From assembly GCF_025699295.1 (NCBI RefSeq), contig NZ_JAILWB010000001.1:248001-312000 (forward strand): a DNA stretch of 64,000 bases, in the 5' to 3' direction. The position numbers and the translations under genes are program-made. Below are positions 1 to 9,308 of the stretch, piece after piece (within the stretch, counting starts at the first letter, position 1; each line of letters opens with the position of its first letter). Source of the stretch: Hydrogenophaga sp. (GTDB lineage Bacteria > Pseudomonadota > Gammaproteobacteria > Burkholderiales > Burkholderiaceae_C). Below the pieces are notes generated by a model that saw only the letters and a list, made by a program, of their open reading frames with translations, had not been told where the DNA came from and searched no databases.

Positions 1-663
1 GGCGAATGGAAACCCGGCGACATGATTCCCAGCGAATTCGACCTCGCCGCGCGCTTTCGGGTCAGCCAGGGCACGGTGCGCAAGGCGATCGACGAACTCG
101 CCACCGACAACCTTCTGGTGCGCCGCCAGGGCAAAGGCACCTTCGTGGCCACGCACGCCGAGGTCCACACGCAATACCGCTTCCTGCGCCTGTTGCCCGA
201 CACGGGCACGCTGGAAGACCAGGGCCGCGCGGAACGCCGCATCGTGGAATGCCGCCGCCTGCGCGCACCGGCCGAGGTCGCGCGCCAGCTCGGGTTGCGC
301 ACCGGCGACGCGGTGCTGCAGGTCAAGCGCGTGCTGGCCTTTGCCGGCACGCCAGCGATCGTCGAGGAACTGTGGCTGCCCGGTGGCCCGTTCAAGGGCC
401 TGACCCTCGAAACCCTGTCGGACGACCAGGGCCCGATGTACGCACTTTTCGAAGCGCAATTCGGCGTGCGCATGGTGCGCGCGCTGGAGAAGATCAAGGC
501 CGTGAGCGCCGACCAGGACACAGCCACGCTGCTTGGCGTTTCGCCTGGCCACCCTCTGCTGAGCGTGGAACGGCTGGCCTACACCTACAACGACGAACCG
601 ATGGAACTGCGGCGCGGCCTGTACCGCACCGACACACGGCACTACCGCAATGAACTGAGCTGA
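1..663 (+). CDS. GntR/HutC-family transcriptional regulator (5' end outside window)
   Basis: The reading frame is open from the first base, so the true start lies to the left; 220 codons are visible. The visible N-terminus (GEWKPGD, then IPSE and VSQGTVRKAIDEL at about residues 9-32) is the winged helix-turn-helix of the GntR superfamily, where the family consensus is PG..IPSE.eLa..f.VSr.TVR.Al. Residues from about 75 to 215 match the layout of a UTRA ligand-binding domain (HutC subfamily), including a LLSVERLAYTYNDEPMEL-type beta-hairpin. It lies 152 bp upstream of sdhC on the same strand, and a palindrome-containing repeat sits in that gap, so it may regulate the sdh operon. The ligand is not predictable from the sequence. 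Confidence 0.9.
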   Translation, partial: GEWKPGDMIPSEFDLAARFRVSQGTVRKAIDELATDNLLVRRQGKGTFVATHAEVHTQYRFLRLLPDTGTLEDQGRAERRIVECRRLRAPAEVARQLGLRTGDAVLQVKRVLAFAGTPAIVEELWLPGGPFKGLTLETLSDDQGPMYALFEAQFGVRMVRALEKIKAVSADQDTATLLGVSPGHPLLSVERLAYTYNDEPMELRRGLYRTDTRHYRNELS

Positions 664-721
664 AGGCGACCCGCAACGACCGCTGTGGCGGTGGCAGCGT
701 CCCAGTGTCAGGCTGAGGTAT

Positions 722-779
722 GGTGCGTTGCAATAGAATTTGACGCACCTTGGTACAAGTTACCAACGCGTTACCAACC
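722..779. promoter_or_regulatory. Candidate operator/leader repeats upstream of sdhC
   Basis: GGTGCGT at 722-728 is the exact reverse complement of ACGCACC at 743-749. Directly after it, TTGGTA (750-755) and TACCAA (761-766) form a second inverted repeat, and TTACCAAC is repeated directly at 760-767 and 771-778. A paired palindrome plus a direct repeat just ahead of sdhC looks like a regulator binding site. The GntR regulator upstream is the natural candidate, but that link is inference. Confidence 0.4.
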
Positions 780-815
780 TTCCCCCACGCCTCCCCACCG
801 GAAGAAAGCCCCACC

Positions 816-1247
816 ATGACCGAGTTGACCAAGAAGCGGCCCGAGTTCCGCAACATCAACGCCTTCAAGGACCTCACCACCTACCGTCTGCCGCCAGCAG
901 GCTGGGTGTCGATCCTGCACCGCGCCAGCGGCGGCCTGATGTTTGTCCTCCTGCCCCTGATCGTCTGGCTGTTCGACACCTCGGTGTCGTCCGAGATCTC
1001 CTTCGGGCGGTTCACCTCGGCTTTCTCCGCCGGTCTGGGCTTCGTGCCCGGCTGGCTGTTCAAGCTGGTCGTGCTGGCCCTCATCTGGGCCTACCTGCAC
1101 CACCTCATCGCGGGCGTGCGACACCTCTACATGGATGTCTGCCACGCCGTAAGCAAGGAGTTCGGTAAATCGTCGGCCCTGTTCACCCTGATCGCCAGCA
1201 TAGCCCTCACGCTGCTGCTGGGCGCCAAGCTGTTCGGCCTCTACTGA
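816..1247 (+). CDS. sdhC: Succinate dehydrogenase cytochrome b556 subunit
   Basis: Membrane-anchor subunit of complex II (succinate:ubiquinone oxidoreductase), 143 aa, with three membrane segments at about 40-57, 81-103 and 121-141. The motif H96-x3-G100-x-R-H103 in the second segment is the family signature, and H96 is the likely axial ligand of heme b. SILHRASG at 32-39 corresponds to the quinone-site region with its conserved Ser and Arg. An in-frame start exists 66 bp earlier, but the ATG at 816 begins the conserved region and follows a GAAGAAAG ribosome-binding site. It is the first gene of sdhCDAB-sdhE-gltA. Confidence 0.96.
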   Translation: MTELTKKRPEFRNINAFKDLTTYRLPPAGWVSILHRASGGLMFVLLPLIVWLFDTSVSSEISFGRFTSAFSAGLGFVPGWLFKLVVLALIWAYLHHLIAGVRHLYMDVCHAVSKEFGKSSALFTLIASIALTLLLGAKLFGLY

Positions 1248-1276
1248 GCGACGCCTCCCCTCAAGGACCTCACAAC

Positions 1277-1642
1277 ATGTCTGTCAACTACGGTTCCAAG
1301 CGCGTCGTCACTGGCGCCCACTACGGCCTGCGCGACTGGCTCGCCCAGCGCATCACCGCCGCCATCATGGCCCTGTTCACGCTGATCGTGCTGGTACAGG
1401 TGCTGTTCACCAGCGGCCCCATCGGCTACGAGAGCTGGGCCGGCATCTTCGCCGCCCAGTGGATGAAGGCGCTGACTTTCGCCGTCTTCCTCGCCCTGGC
1501 CTGGCACGTGTGGGTCGGCATGCGCGACATCTGGATGGACTACGTCAAGCCGGCCGGCATCCGCCTCGTGCTGCACGTCTTCACCATCGTCTGGCTCCTG
1601 TCCTGCCTGGGCTGGGCTGTTCAAGTTCTCTGGAGGCTCTGA
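1277..1642 (+). CDS. sdhD: Succinate dehydrogenase hydrophobic membrane anchor subunit
   Basis: Second membrane anchor of complex II, 121 aa, with three hydrophobic segments at about 25-45, 61-81 and 94-115. H77 followed by VWVGMRDIWMDY matches the SdhD pattern in which a histidine near the second helix ligates heme b and the following Asp-Tyr pair contributes to the ubiquinone pocket. The gene starts 29 bp after sdhC with an AAGGA site about 10 bp ahead of the ATG. Only 4 bp separate it from sdhA, and the sdhA ribosome-binding site lies inside the end of sdhD. Confidence 0.96.
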   Translation: MSVNYGSKRVVTGAHYGLRDWLAQRITAAIMALFTLIVLVQVLFTSGPIGYESWAGIFAAQWMKALTFAVFLALAWHVWVGMRDIWMDYVKPAGIRLVLHVFTIVWLLSCLGWAVQVLWRL

Positions 1643-1646
1643 AGCC

Positions 1647-3452
1647 ATGTCCGCATCCGCATCCCTTCCCAAGCGTCAGTTCGACGTCGTCATCGTCGGT
1701 GCCGGCGGCTCCGGCATGCGCGCCTCGCTGCAACTCGCGCGCGCCGGCCTCAAGGTGGCCGTGCTCTCCAAGGTGTTCCCCACCCGCTCGCACACCGTGG
1801 CGGCACAGGGTGGCATCGGCGCCTCGCTGGGCAACATGAACGAGGACAACTGGCACTACCACTTCTACGACACCATCAAGGGCTCCGACTGGCTGGGTGA
1901 CCAGGACGCGATCGAGTTCATGTGTCGCGAAGCGCCCAAGGTGGTGTACGAACTCGAGCACTTCGGCATGCCGTTCGACCGCAATCCCGACGGCACCATC
2001 TACCAGCGCCCCTTCGGCGGCCACACCGCCAACTACGGCGAGAAGCCGGTGCAGCGCGCCTGTGCCGCGGCCGACCGCACCGGCCACGCCATGCTGCACA
2101 CGCTGTACCAGCAGAACGTGCAGGCGCGCACCACCTTCTTCGTCGAATGGATGGCGCTGGACCTGATCCGCGATGCCAGCGGCGACGTGGTCGGTGTGAC
2201 CGCGCTGGAAATGGAGACCGGCGAGACCTACATCCTCGAAGCCAAGACCACCCTGCTGGCCACGGGTGGCGCCGGTCGCATCTTCGCGGCATCCACCAAC
2301 GCCTTCATCAACACCGGCGACGGCCTGGGTATGGCGGCGCGCGCGGGCATCCCGTTGCAGGACATGGAGTTCTGGCAGTTCCACCCCACCGGCGTCGCCG
2401 GCGCGGGCGTGCTGCTGACCGAAGGTTGCCGGGGCGAAGGGGCGATCCTGCTCAACAGCGAAGGCGAGCGCTTCATGGAGCGTTATGCGCCCACGCTGAA
2501 GGACCTGGCACCGCGCGACTTCGTCAGCCGCTGCATGGACCAGGAGATCAAGGAAGGACGCGGTTGCGGTCCCAACAAGGACTATGTGCTGCTCAAGCTC
2601 GACCATCTGGGCGCCGAGACGATCCACAAGCGCCTGCCTTCCGTGTACGAAATCGGCGTGAACTTCGCCAACGTCGACATCACGCGCGAGCCGATCCCTG
2701 TCGTGCCCACCATCCACTACCAGATGGGCGGCATCCCGACCAACATCCATGGTCAGGTCGTCACACCCGACGGCCAGGGCAACCAGAAGGTCGTCAACGG
2801 CCTGTACGCCGTGGGCGAGTGCTCCTGCGTGAGCGTGCACGGCGCCAACCGCCTGGGCACCAACTCCCTGCTCGACCTGCTGGTGTTCGGCCGTGCGGCC
2901 GGCAACCACATCGTGCAGTTCAACGACAAGAACAAGACCCACAAGCCTCTGCCCGCGGACGCCGCCGACAAAACGCTGGCGCGCCTGGCCCGCCTGGACA
3001 GCACCACCAGCGGCGAGTATGCGCAGGACGTGGCCAACGACCTGCGCGCCGCCATGCAGCAGCACGCCGGTGTGTTTCGCACCCAGGCCAGCATGGACGA
3101 AGGCGTGGCCAAGATCAACGCGATGCGCGCACGGGTCGGCAACATCGCGCTCAAGGACAAGTCCAAGGTGTTCAACACAGCGCGCATCGAGGCGCTCGAG
3201 GTGGAGAACCTGATGGAATGTGCCCAGGCCACCATGACCTCGGCCGCCGCGCGCCACGAGTGCCGCGGTGCGCACACCGTCAACGACTACGAGCGCCCGG
3301 CCGACGATGCGCAGTTCCCACTGGGCCGCAACGACGCCGAGTGGATGAAGCACACGCTGTGGCACAGCGCCGACAACAGCCTGACGTACAAGCCTGTCAA
3401 CCTCAAGCCCCTGACCGTGGAGTCCGTGCCGCCCAAAGTGCGCACTTTCTGA
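1647..3452 (+). CDS. sdhA: Succinate dehydrogenase flavoprotein subunit
   Basis: Catalytic FAD subunit that oxidises succinate to fumarate, 601 aa, a normal length. The Rossmann motif VIVGAGGSGMRA lies at about 15-26. TRSHTVAAQGG contains H49, equivalent to the histidine that carries covalent FAD in Escherichia coli SdhA. Active-site landmarks FHPTG, TEGCRGEGA, SRCMDQEI, TIHYQMGG and ANRLGTNSLLD are all present in the family order. The start is set by a GGAGG site 11 bp upstream. The protein works in the TCA cycle on the cytoplasmic face of the membrane and receives its flavin with help from SdhE, encoded downstream. Confidence 0.98.
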   Translation: MSASASLPKRQFDVVIVGAGGSGMRASLQLARAGLKVAVLSKVFPTRSHTVAAQGGIGASLGNMNEDNWHYHFYDTIKGSDWLGDQDAIEFMCREAPKVVYELEHFGMPFDRNPDGTIYQRPFGGHTANYGEKPVQRACAAADRTGHAMLHTLYQQNVQARTTFFVEWMALDLIRDASGDVVGVTALEMETGETYILEAKTTLLATGGAGRIFAASTNAFINTGDGLGMAARAGIPLQDMEFWQFHPTGVAGAGVLLTEGCRGEGAILLNSEGERFMERYAPTLKDLAPRDFVSRCMDQEIKEGRGCGPNKDYVLLKLDHLGAETIHKRLPSVYEIGVNFANVDITREPIPVVPTIHYQMGGIPTNIHGQVVTPDGQGNQKVVNGLYAVGECSCVSVHGANRLGTNSLLDLLVFGRAAGNHIVQFNDKNKTHKPLPADAADKTLARLARLDSTTSGEYAQDVANDLRAAMQQHAGVFRTQASMDEGVAKINAMRARVGNIALKDKSKVFNTARIEALEVENLMECAQATMTSAAARHECRGAHTVNDYERPADDAQFPLGRNDAEWMKHTLWHSADNSLTYKPVNLKPLTVESVPPKVRTF

Positions 3453-3490
3453 CACCACTCGAACCCACGACGCTCGGAGAAGAAAACACC

Positions 3491-4195
3491 ATGGCCCAAC
3501 GCACATTCAAGATCTACCGCTACGACCCGGAAAAGGACGCCAAGCCCTACATGCAGACCATCGAGGTCGAACTCGACGGCCACGAACGCATGTTGCTGGA
3601 CGCGCTGATGAAGCTCAAGGCGGTCGACCCGTCCATCTCCTTCCGCCGCTCCTGCCGCGAAGGCGTCTGCGGCTCGGACGCGATGAACATCAACGGCAAG
3701 AACGGCCTGGCCTGCCTGACCAACATGAACACGCTCAAGGGCGACATCGTGCTCAAGCCGTTGCCCGGCCTGCCCGTGGTGCGCGACCTGATCGTGGACA
3801 TGACGCTGTTCTTCAAGCAGTACAACAGCATCAAGCCCTACCTGATCAACGAGACCGTCGCGCCTGAAAAGGAAAGGCTGCAAAGCCCCGAGGAACGCGA
3901 GGAACTCAACGGCCTCTACGAGTGCATCCTGTGCGCAAGCTGCTCCACCAGCTGCCCGAGCTTCTGGTGGAACCCGGACAAGTTCGTCGGCCCGGCCGGC
4001 CTGCTGCAGGCCTACCGCTTCATTGCCGACAGTCGCGACCAGGCGACCTCGGAACGCCTGGACAACCTCGAAGACCCGTACCGCCTGTTCCGCTGCCACA
4101 CCATCATGAACTGCGTGGACGTTTGCCCCAAGGGACTGAACCCCACCAAGGCCATCGGCAAGATCAAGGAAATGATGGTGATGCGCTCGGTCTGA
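3491..4195 (+). CDS. sdhB: Succinate dehydrogenase iron-sulfur subunit
   Basis: Electron-transfer subunit of complex II, 234 aa. The [2Fe-2S] ligands are C55, C60, D63 and C75, the same numbering and the same Asp substitution as in E. coli SdhB. C145, C148 and C151 with C212 supply the [4Fe-4S] cluster, and C155, C202 and C208 supply the [3Fe-4S] cluster. The ATG at 3491 follows a CGGAGAAG site. The frame is open far upstream through sdhA, but that part is only a shadow of sdhA. The gene lies 38 bp after sdhA and 25 bp before sdhE. Confidence 0.97.
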   Translation: MAQRTFKIYRYDPEKDAKPYMQTIEVELDGHERMLLDALMKLKAVDPSISFRRSCREGVCGSDAMNINGKNGLACLTNMNTLKGDIVLKPLPGLPVVRDLIVDMTLFFKQYNSIKPYLINETVAPEKERLQSPEEREELNGLYECILCASCSTSCPSFWWNPDKFVGPAGLLQAYRFIADSRDQATSERLDNLEDPYRLFRCHTIMNCVDVCPKGLNPTKAIGKIKEMMVMRSV

Positions 4196-4220
4196 GCTCT
4201 TCACGACGCCACCCTATCCC

Positions 4221-4520
4221 ATGAACGTCACCACCACCACCACCGCCGAGACTTTGCTCGACGAGCGCGCCCTGAGCAAGCTCCGGTGGAGGTGCCGCCG
4301 CGGGCTGCTCGAGAACGATCTGTTCATTGAGCGCTTTTTCGCCAGGCATGAATCTGGCTTGACGGTCCGTCAAGCCGATGCCCTGGGGGCCTTGATGGAT
4401 CTGTCCGACAACGATCTGCTCGATCTGCTGTTGGGCCGCAAAGCCCCCCAGGGTGACCTGGCCCGTGACGATGTCACGCACCTTCTGGGTCTGCTGCGCG
4501 CAACCCGGCCAACCCTTTAA
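4221..4520 (+). CDS. sdhE: FAD assembly factor SdhE (YgfY/DUF339 family)
   Basis: Small protein of 99 aa that promotes covalent attachment of FAD to SdhA. The family signature RGxxE is present as R27-G-L-L-E31, followed by ENDLFIERFF. The N-terminus carries a run of threonines (residues 4-8) that is not part of the conserved fold. Its place between sdhB and gltA, 25 bp and 21 bp from its neighbours, agrees with its role and with co-transcription. Confidence 0.93.
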   Translation: MNVTTTTTAETLLDERALSKLRWRCRRGLLENDLFIERFFARHESGLTVRQADALGALMDLSDNDLLDLLLGRKAPQGDLARDDVTHLLGLLRATRPTL

Positions 4521-4541
4521 GTCAGCCGCAAAGGAAACCGC

Positions 4542-5837
4542 ATGAAACTCGTAGACAACAAAGCCACCCTGTCGTTTTCCAATGGCAGCCCCAGTGTGGA
4601 TCTGCCGGTGTACGCCGGCAACATCGGCCCGGACGTGATCGATATCCGCAAGCTCTACGCACAGACGGGCATGTTCACCTACGACCCTGGCTTCCTGTCG
4701 ACGGCCTCGTGCCAGTCCGCCATCACCTACATCGATGGCGACAAGGGCGAACTGCTGTACCGCGGCTACCCGATCGAGCAACTGGCCACGAAGTGCGACT
4801 ACCTCGACACCTGCTACCTGCTGCTCAATGGTGAACTGCCCGACGAGAAGCAGCGCGGCGATTTCCACAAGCTCGTGACCAACCACACCATGGTCAACGA
4901 GCAGATGCAGTTCTTCCTGCGAGGCTTCCGCCGCGACGCGCACCCCATGGCCATCCTGACCGGCCTGGTCGGTGGCATGTCGGCCTTCTATCACGACAGC
5001 ACCGACATCAACAACCCGGAGCACCGCGAGATCGCGGCCATCCGGCTGATCGCCAAGATGCCCACGCTGGTGGCCCTGGCCTACAAGTACAAGATGGGCC
5101 AGCCCTACATGTACCCGCAGAACAACCTGTCCTATGCCGGCAACTTCATGCGCATGATGTTCGGCACCCCGTGCGAGGACTACGTGGTCAACCCCGTGCT
5201 GGAACGCGCACTGGACCGCATCTTCATCCTGCACGCCGACCACGAACAGAACGCATCCACCTCGACCGTGCGCCTGTGCGCCTCGTCGGGCACCAACCCT
5301 TTCGCAGCCATCGCAGCCGGCGTGGCCTGCCTCTGGGGCCCGGCCCATGGCGGCGCCAACGAGGCCTGCCTGAACATGCTGGAGGACATCCAGCGCTCCG
5401 GGGGCGTGTCCAAGGTCGGCGAGTTCATGGAGAAGGTCAAGGACAAGAACTCTGGCGTCAAGCTCATGGGCTTTGGCCACCGCGTGTACAAGAACTATGA
5501 CCCACGTGCCAAGCTGATGCAGGAAACCTGCAACGAGGTGCTGCAGGAACTCGGACTGGAAAACGACCCGCTGTTCAAGCTCGCCAAGGAGCTGGAGAAG
5601 ATCGCCCTGGAAGACGAATACTTCGTCTCACGCAAGCTATATCCGAACGTAGACTTCTACTCGGGCATCGTGCAGCGCGCCATCGGCATTCCGGTCAACC
5701 TGTTCACCGGCATCTTCGCGCTGGCCCGCACCGTCGGCTGGATCGCCCAGCTCAACGAGATGATCGGCGACGCCGAATACAAGATCGGCCGCCCGCGCCA
5801 GCTGTTCACTGGCTCGCCGCGTCGCGACATCAAGTAA
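4542..5837 (+). CDS. gltA: Citrate synthase (type II)
   Basis: Condenses acetyl-CoA and oxaloacetate to citrate, 431 aa, the length of the hexameric NADH-sensitive Gram-negative form. The conserved [14 protein letters not shown] block, the [12 protein letters not shown] block with an active-site His, [13 protein letters not shown], and NVDFYSGIV with the catalytic Asp appear in the expected order. AAGGAAA lies 5 bp ahead of the ATG. It is the last gene of the sdh operon and is followed by an intrinsic terminator. Confidence 0.98.
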   Translation: MKLVDNKATLSFSNGSPSVDLPVYAGNIGPDVIDIRKLYAQTGMFTYDPGFLSTASCQSAITYIDGDKGELLYRGYPIEQLATKCDYLDTCYLLLNGELPDEKQRGDFHKLVTNHTMVNEQMQFFLRGFRRDAHPMAILTGLVGGMSAFYHDSTDINNPEHREIAAIRLIAKMPTLVALAYKYKMGQPYMYPQNNLSYAGNFMRMMFGTPCEDYVVNPVLERALDRIFILHADHEQNASTSTVRLCASSGTNPFAAIAAGVACLWGPAHGGANEACLNMLEDIQRSGGVSKVGEFMEKVKDKNSGVKLMGFGHRVYKNYDPRAKLMQETCNEVLQELGLENDPLFKLAKELEKIALEDEYFVSRKLYPNVDFYSGIVQRAIGIPVNLFTGIFALARTVGWIAQLNEMIGDAEYKIGRPRQLFTGSPRRDIK

Positions 5838-5864
5838 ACCGGCGCTCCACGCCGCTTAGTCTGC

Positions 5865-5891
5865 AAGCCCGCCTCCGAGCGGGCTTTCTTT
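5865..5891 (+). terminator. Intrinsic terminator of the sdh-gltA operon
   Basis: AAGCCCGC (5865-5872), a 6-nt loop, and GCGGGCTT (5879-5886) form a perfect 8-bp stem. The following bases are T-rich (TTTCTTT). It lies 28 bp after the gltA stop. Confidence 0.88.
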
Positions 5892-6002
5892 CGCCCCTGT
5901 CTTCGCATTGCGGCAACAGGGTCATCGCGTTTGGAGACGGCCACCGGCCACGTCTAGTGGGAAAATACCCGATCGACATCTCGTATCGAGAAGCCAGTCC
6001 CC

Positions 6003-6929
6003 ATGCTCTCCGAACGCAACTTCGCCCGCCAGATCGACCTCACCTCGCTGCAGCTCTTCGTAGCCGTGTGCGAGCTGGGCAGCATCGGTCGCGCGGCCGA
6101 GCGGGAGTTCATTGCCGCCTCGGCCATCAGCAAACGCCTGTCAGACCTCGAAGCAGCGCTGGGCACCACACTGCTGCTCCGCCATGCGCGGGGCGTGCGC
6201 CTCACGGTAGCGGGCGAAGGTCTGCTGCACCATGCGCGCGCGGTGCTGTTCGGGCTGGAGAAGATGCAGGTGGAACTGGCCGAGTATGCCGACGGCGTGC
6301 GCGGCCATGTGCGCGTGCACGCCAGCATCTCGGCCATCGTGCAGTTCCTGCCCGAAGACCTGGGTGCCTTCACCCGACTTCACCCACAGATCAAGATCGA
6401 CCTGGAGGAGCATCTCAGCCCCGAAGTGCTGCGCGCCGTGCAGGAAGGAGCTGCAGACCTGGGCCTGTGCAACGGAGCCACCGGCATCGGTGGCCTGCAA
6501 AGTCTGCCCTACCGGCGTGATCGCCTGGTGCTGGTGGTGCCGCGAGGCCATCCACTGGCAGATGGAGGCCCGGTCGCTTTCGAGACGTCGCTGCCCTTTG
6601 ACCATGTCGGCCTGCACGCCAACAGTTCGATCCACCTTGCCACGCACCAGGCTGCCTCGCGGGCCGGTACCTCGGTGCGTGTGCGCATCCGAGTGACCGG
6701 GCTGGACGCGATGTGCCGCATGATCGCCAACGACCTGGGCGTGGGCGTGATGCCCGAGCGCGCTTTTAAGTTGCTGAACGCCACCGACACGCTTCAGGCC
6801 CTGCCGCTCACCGACCCCTGGGCCTTGCGCCAGCTCGTTCTGGTCGCCCGCAACTTCTCGAGTCTGCCGGCCACCGCGCGCCTGCTGGTCGATCACCTGC
6901 AGGCCGTCGAGATGCAGCAGGCCGCATAA
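6003..6929 (+). CDS. LysR-family transcriptional regulator
   Basis: Standard LysR-type regulator of 308 aa. The N-terminal winged helix (about residues 13-72: [18 protein letters not shown], then [16 protein letters not shown]) is followed by a periplasmic-binding-like effector domain (about 95-300). It is on the same strand as leuC and ends 29 bp before it, so it may be co-transcribed with leuCDB or control a neighbouring promoter. LysR genes more often diverge from their targets, and the effector cannot be read from the sequence. The region before it holds the gltA terminator and then about 110 bp with no obvious gene. Confidence 0.92.
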   Translation: MLSERNFARQIDLTSLQLFVAVCELGSIGRAAEREFIAASAISKRLSDLEAALGTTLLLRHARGVRLTVAGEGLLHHARAVLFGLEKMQVELAEYADGVRGHVRVHASISAIVQFLPEDLGAFTRLHPQIKIDLEEHLSPEVLRAVQEGAADLGLCNGATGIGGLQSLPYRRDRLVLVVPRGHPLADGGPVAFETSLPFDHVGLHANSSIHLATHQAASRAGTSVRVRIRVTGLDAMCRMIANDLGVGVMPERAFKLLNATDTLQALPLTDPWALRQLVLVARNFSSLPATARLLVDHLQAVEMQQAA

Positions 6930-6958
6930 AATCTTTCCTCCACCACGAGCCCCACCCC

Positions 6959-8380
6959 ATGCCACGTACGCTCTACGACAAGATCTGGGACGAACACGTC
7001 GTTCACACCGAAGAGGACGGCACGTCCGTGCTGTACATCGACCGGCATCTGGTGCATGAAGTCACCAGCCCGCAGGCCTACGAAGGCTTGCGCCAGGCGG
7101 GGCGCAAGGTCTGGCGCGTGAGTTCGGTGGTGGCCACGGCCGACCACAACACCCCCACCACCGGCTGGGAACTCGGCTACGACGGCATCACCGATCCGAT
7201 CAGCAAGGAACAGATCACCACGCTGGACAGCAACATTGCCGAATTCGGCGCGGCCGCCTTCTTCCCTTTCATGTCCCAGCGCCAGGGCATCGTGCATGTG
7301 ATCGGCCCGGAGAACGGTGCCACCCTGCCCGGCATGACGGTCGTCTGCGGGGACAGCCACACCTCCACGCACGGGGCCTTTGGCGCCCTGGCCCACGGCA
7401 TTGGCACCAGCGAGGTCGAGCATGTGCTGGCCACGCAAACCCTGCTGGCCAAGAAGGCGAAGAACATGCTGGTGCGTGTTGATGGGCAGCTTGCCAGGGG
7501 CTGCACGGCCAAGGACATCGTTCTCGCCATCATCGGCAAGATCGGCACCGCTGGCGGCACCGGCTACACCATCGAATTCGGCGGCTCGGCCATCCGCTCG
7601 CTGAGCATGGAAGGCCGCATGACGGTCTGCAACATGGCCATCGAAGCCGGTGCGCGCGCGGGCCTGGTGGCGGTGGACGACAAGACCATCGAATACGTCA
7701 AGGGCCGACCGCTCTCACCCACCGGCCTGGAGTGGGACCAGGCCGTGACCTACTGGACATCGCTGCACTCCGATGCAGACGCCCGATTCGACGCTATCGT
7801 CGAGCTCGACGCATCGCAGATCGTGCCGCAGGTCACCTGGGGTACCTCCCCCGAGATGGTGCTCGGCATCGATGGTTCGGTGCCCGACCCGGATCGCGAG
7901 AAGGATGCCAGCAAGCGCGGCGCCATCGAACGCGCCCTGACCTACATGGGCCTGCCCCCTGGCAAGCCGATCAACGACATCTTCGTCGACAAGGTCTTCA
8001 TCGGCTCCTGCACGAACAGCCGCATCGAGGACATGCGCGAGGCCGCGGCCGTCGTCAAGAAGCTCGGACAGAAGGTCGCAAGGAATGTCAAGCTGGCGAT
8101 GGTGGTACCGGGCTCGGGCCTGGTGAAGGCGCAGGCCGAGCGCGAAGGCCTGCACGAAATCTTCAAGGCCGCCGGTTTCGAGTGGCGCGAGCCCGGTTGC
8201 TCGATGTGCCTGGCCATGAATGCCGACCGCCTCGAGCCCGGCGAGCGCTGCGCCTCGACCAGCAACCGCAACTTCGAAGGCCGCCAGGGCGCAGGCGGCC
8301 GCACCCACCTCGTGTCCCCCGCGATGGCCGCAGCCGCGGCTGTACACGGTCACTTCGTGGACGTGCGCACGATCGCCTGA
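6959..8380 (+). CDS. leuC: 3-isopropylmalate dehydratase large subunit
   Basis: Aconitase-superfamily large subunit that pairs with LeuD to isomerise 2-isopropylmalate to 3-isopropylmalate in leucine synthesis, 473 aa. The three [4Fe-4S] cysteines are in [12 protein letters not shown] and CSMCLAMN, as in E. coli LeuC. Substrate-binding blocks [14 protein letters not shown] and [15 protein letters not shown] are intact. It heads the unit leuC - small lipoprotein - leuD - leuB. Confidence 0.98.
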   Translation: MPRTLYDKIWDEHVVHTEEDGTSVLYIDRHLVHEVTSPQAYEGLRQAGRKVWRVSSVVATADHNTPTTGWELGYDGITDPISKEQITTLDSNIAEFGAAAFFPFMSQRQGIVHVIGPENGATLPGMTVVCGDSHTSTHGAFGALAHGIGTSEVEHVLATQTLLAKKAKNMLVRVDGQLARGCTAKDIVLAIIGKIGTAGGTGYTIEFGGSAIRSLSMEGRMTVCNMAIEAGARAGLVAVDDKTIEYVKGRPLSPTGLEWDQAVTYWTSLHSDADARFDAIVELDASQIVPQVTWGTSPEMVLGIDGSVPDPDREKDASKRGAIERALTYMGLPPGKPINDIFVDKVFIGSCTNSRIEDMREAAAVVKKLGQKVARNVKLAMVVPGSGLVKAQAEREGLHEIFKAAGFEWREPGCSMCLAMNADRLEPGERCASTSNRNFEGRQGAGGRTHLVSPAMAAAAAVHGHFVDVRTIA

Positions 8381-8408
8381 CCTGCCCATCCACCCACAGG
8401 AGAACCAC

Positions 8409-8570
8409 ATGAAAACCATCGCATGGATCGCAACGGCATTGGCACTCTCGCTGTCGCTGGCGGGCTGCAACACCTGGAGCGGCGTCAAGCAGGACGCCAA
8501 AGAGGTGGGGCAGGCTGCGGGCAAGGGCATCGAGAAGGCCGGCGAGAAGGTTCAGGACATCGCCAAATAA
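8409..8570 (+). CDS. Entericidin A/B-family small lipoprotein
   Basis: Peptide of 53 aa with a 19-residue signal sequence ending in a lipobox LAGC (Cys19), followed by NTWSGVKQDAKEVGQAAGKGIEKAGEKVQ. This is the typical layout of the entericidin EcnA/EcnB family, short bacteriolytic or stress-related lipoproteins rich in Gly, Lys and Ala. It starts 28 bp after leuC with AGGAGAA ahead of the ATG and ends 15 bp before leuD, so it is translated from the leu mRNA. Its function in this organism is unknown. Confidence 0.85.
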   Translation: MKTIAWIATALALSLSLAGCNTWSGVKQDAKEVGQAAGKGIEKAGEKVQDIAK

Positions 8571-8585
8571 CGCGGACACAAGCTC

Positions 8586-9236
8586 ATGCAGAAATTCACC
8601 CTTCACAAGGGCCTGGTGGCCCCGATGGACCGCGAGAACGTCGACACCGACGCCATCATTCCCAAGCAGTTCCTGAAGTCGATCCGCAAGACCGGCTTTG
8701 GTGAAAACCTGTTCGACGAGTGGCGCTACCTCGACAAGGGCGAACCGGGCCAGGACCCGGCCAGCCGCAAGCCCAACCCGGATTTCGTGCTCAACCAGCC
8801 GCGCTATGCGGGCGCCTCCGTGCTGCTGGCGCGCAAGAATTTCGGTTGCGGCTCCAGCCGCGAACATGCGCCCTGGGCCATCGACCAGTACGGTTTTCGT
8901 GCCCTCATTGCGCCAAGCTATGCCGACATCTTCTTCAACAACTGCTTCAAGAACGGCCTGCTGCCGATCCAGTTGCCCGAGTCGCAGGTCGCTCAGCTGT
9001 TCGATGAAGTCGCGGCTTTCCCCGGTTACCAGTTGACCGTCGACCTGGAACGACAGGTGATCGTCAAACCCCAGGGTGACGAATTGCCCTTCGAAGTGCA
9101 GGCGTTTCGCAAGTTCTGCCTGCTCAATGGCCTCGACGACATCGGCCTGACCCTGCGCTACAAGGACAAGATCGCCGCCTTCGAGGCCGAGCGCCTGGCC
9201 ACCAAGCCCTGGCTTGCCCACACCATGGCCACCTGA
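8586..9236 (+). CDS. leuD: 3-isopropylmalate dehydratase small subunit
   Basis: Swivel-domain partner of LeuC, 216 aa, a usual length. The N-terminal [17 protein letters not shown] and the substrate-contacting [16 protein letters not shown] are diagnostic for LeuD. It starts 15 bp after the small lipoprotein gene. A 72-bp gap to leuB contains a G+C-rich hairpin. Confidence 0.97.
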   Translation: MQKFTLHKGLVAPMDRENVDTDAIIPKQFLKSIRKTGFGENLFDEWRYLDKGEPGQDPASRKPNPDFVLNQPRYAGASVLLARKNFGCGSSREHAPWAIDQYGFRALIAPSYADIFFNNCFKNGLLPIQLPESQVAQLFDEVAAFPGYQLTVDLERQVIVKPQGDELPFEVQAFRKFCLLNGLDDIGLTLRYKDKIAAFEAERLATKPWLAHTMAT

Positions 9237-9272
9237 GCACATCCGCCTGTTCTGCCTCGACGAGGCCAACCG

Positions 9273-9291
9273 CCCCGGCCACGCGCCGGGG
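9273..9291 (+). repeat. GC-rich hairpin between leuD and leuB
   Basis: CCCCGGC (9273-9279), loop CACGC, GCCGGGG (9285-9291) make a perfect 7-bp stem. No T-run follows, so it is not a standard terminator and may be an mRNA-stability or processing element. A hairpin with the same stem lies between leuB and asd. Confidence 0.5.
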
Positions 9292-9308
9292 TTCCAATTC
9301 CGCATCAC

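Noticed and set aside
1581..3506. Long open frame (641 codons) on the minus strand across sdhA
   Set aside because: It is antisense to a complete sdhA with full conservation, and its His/Val/Gly-rich composition is typical of a shadow frame in GC-rich coding DNA.
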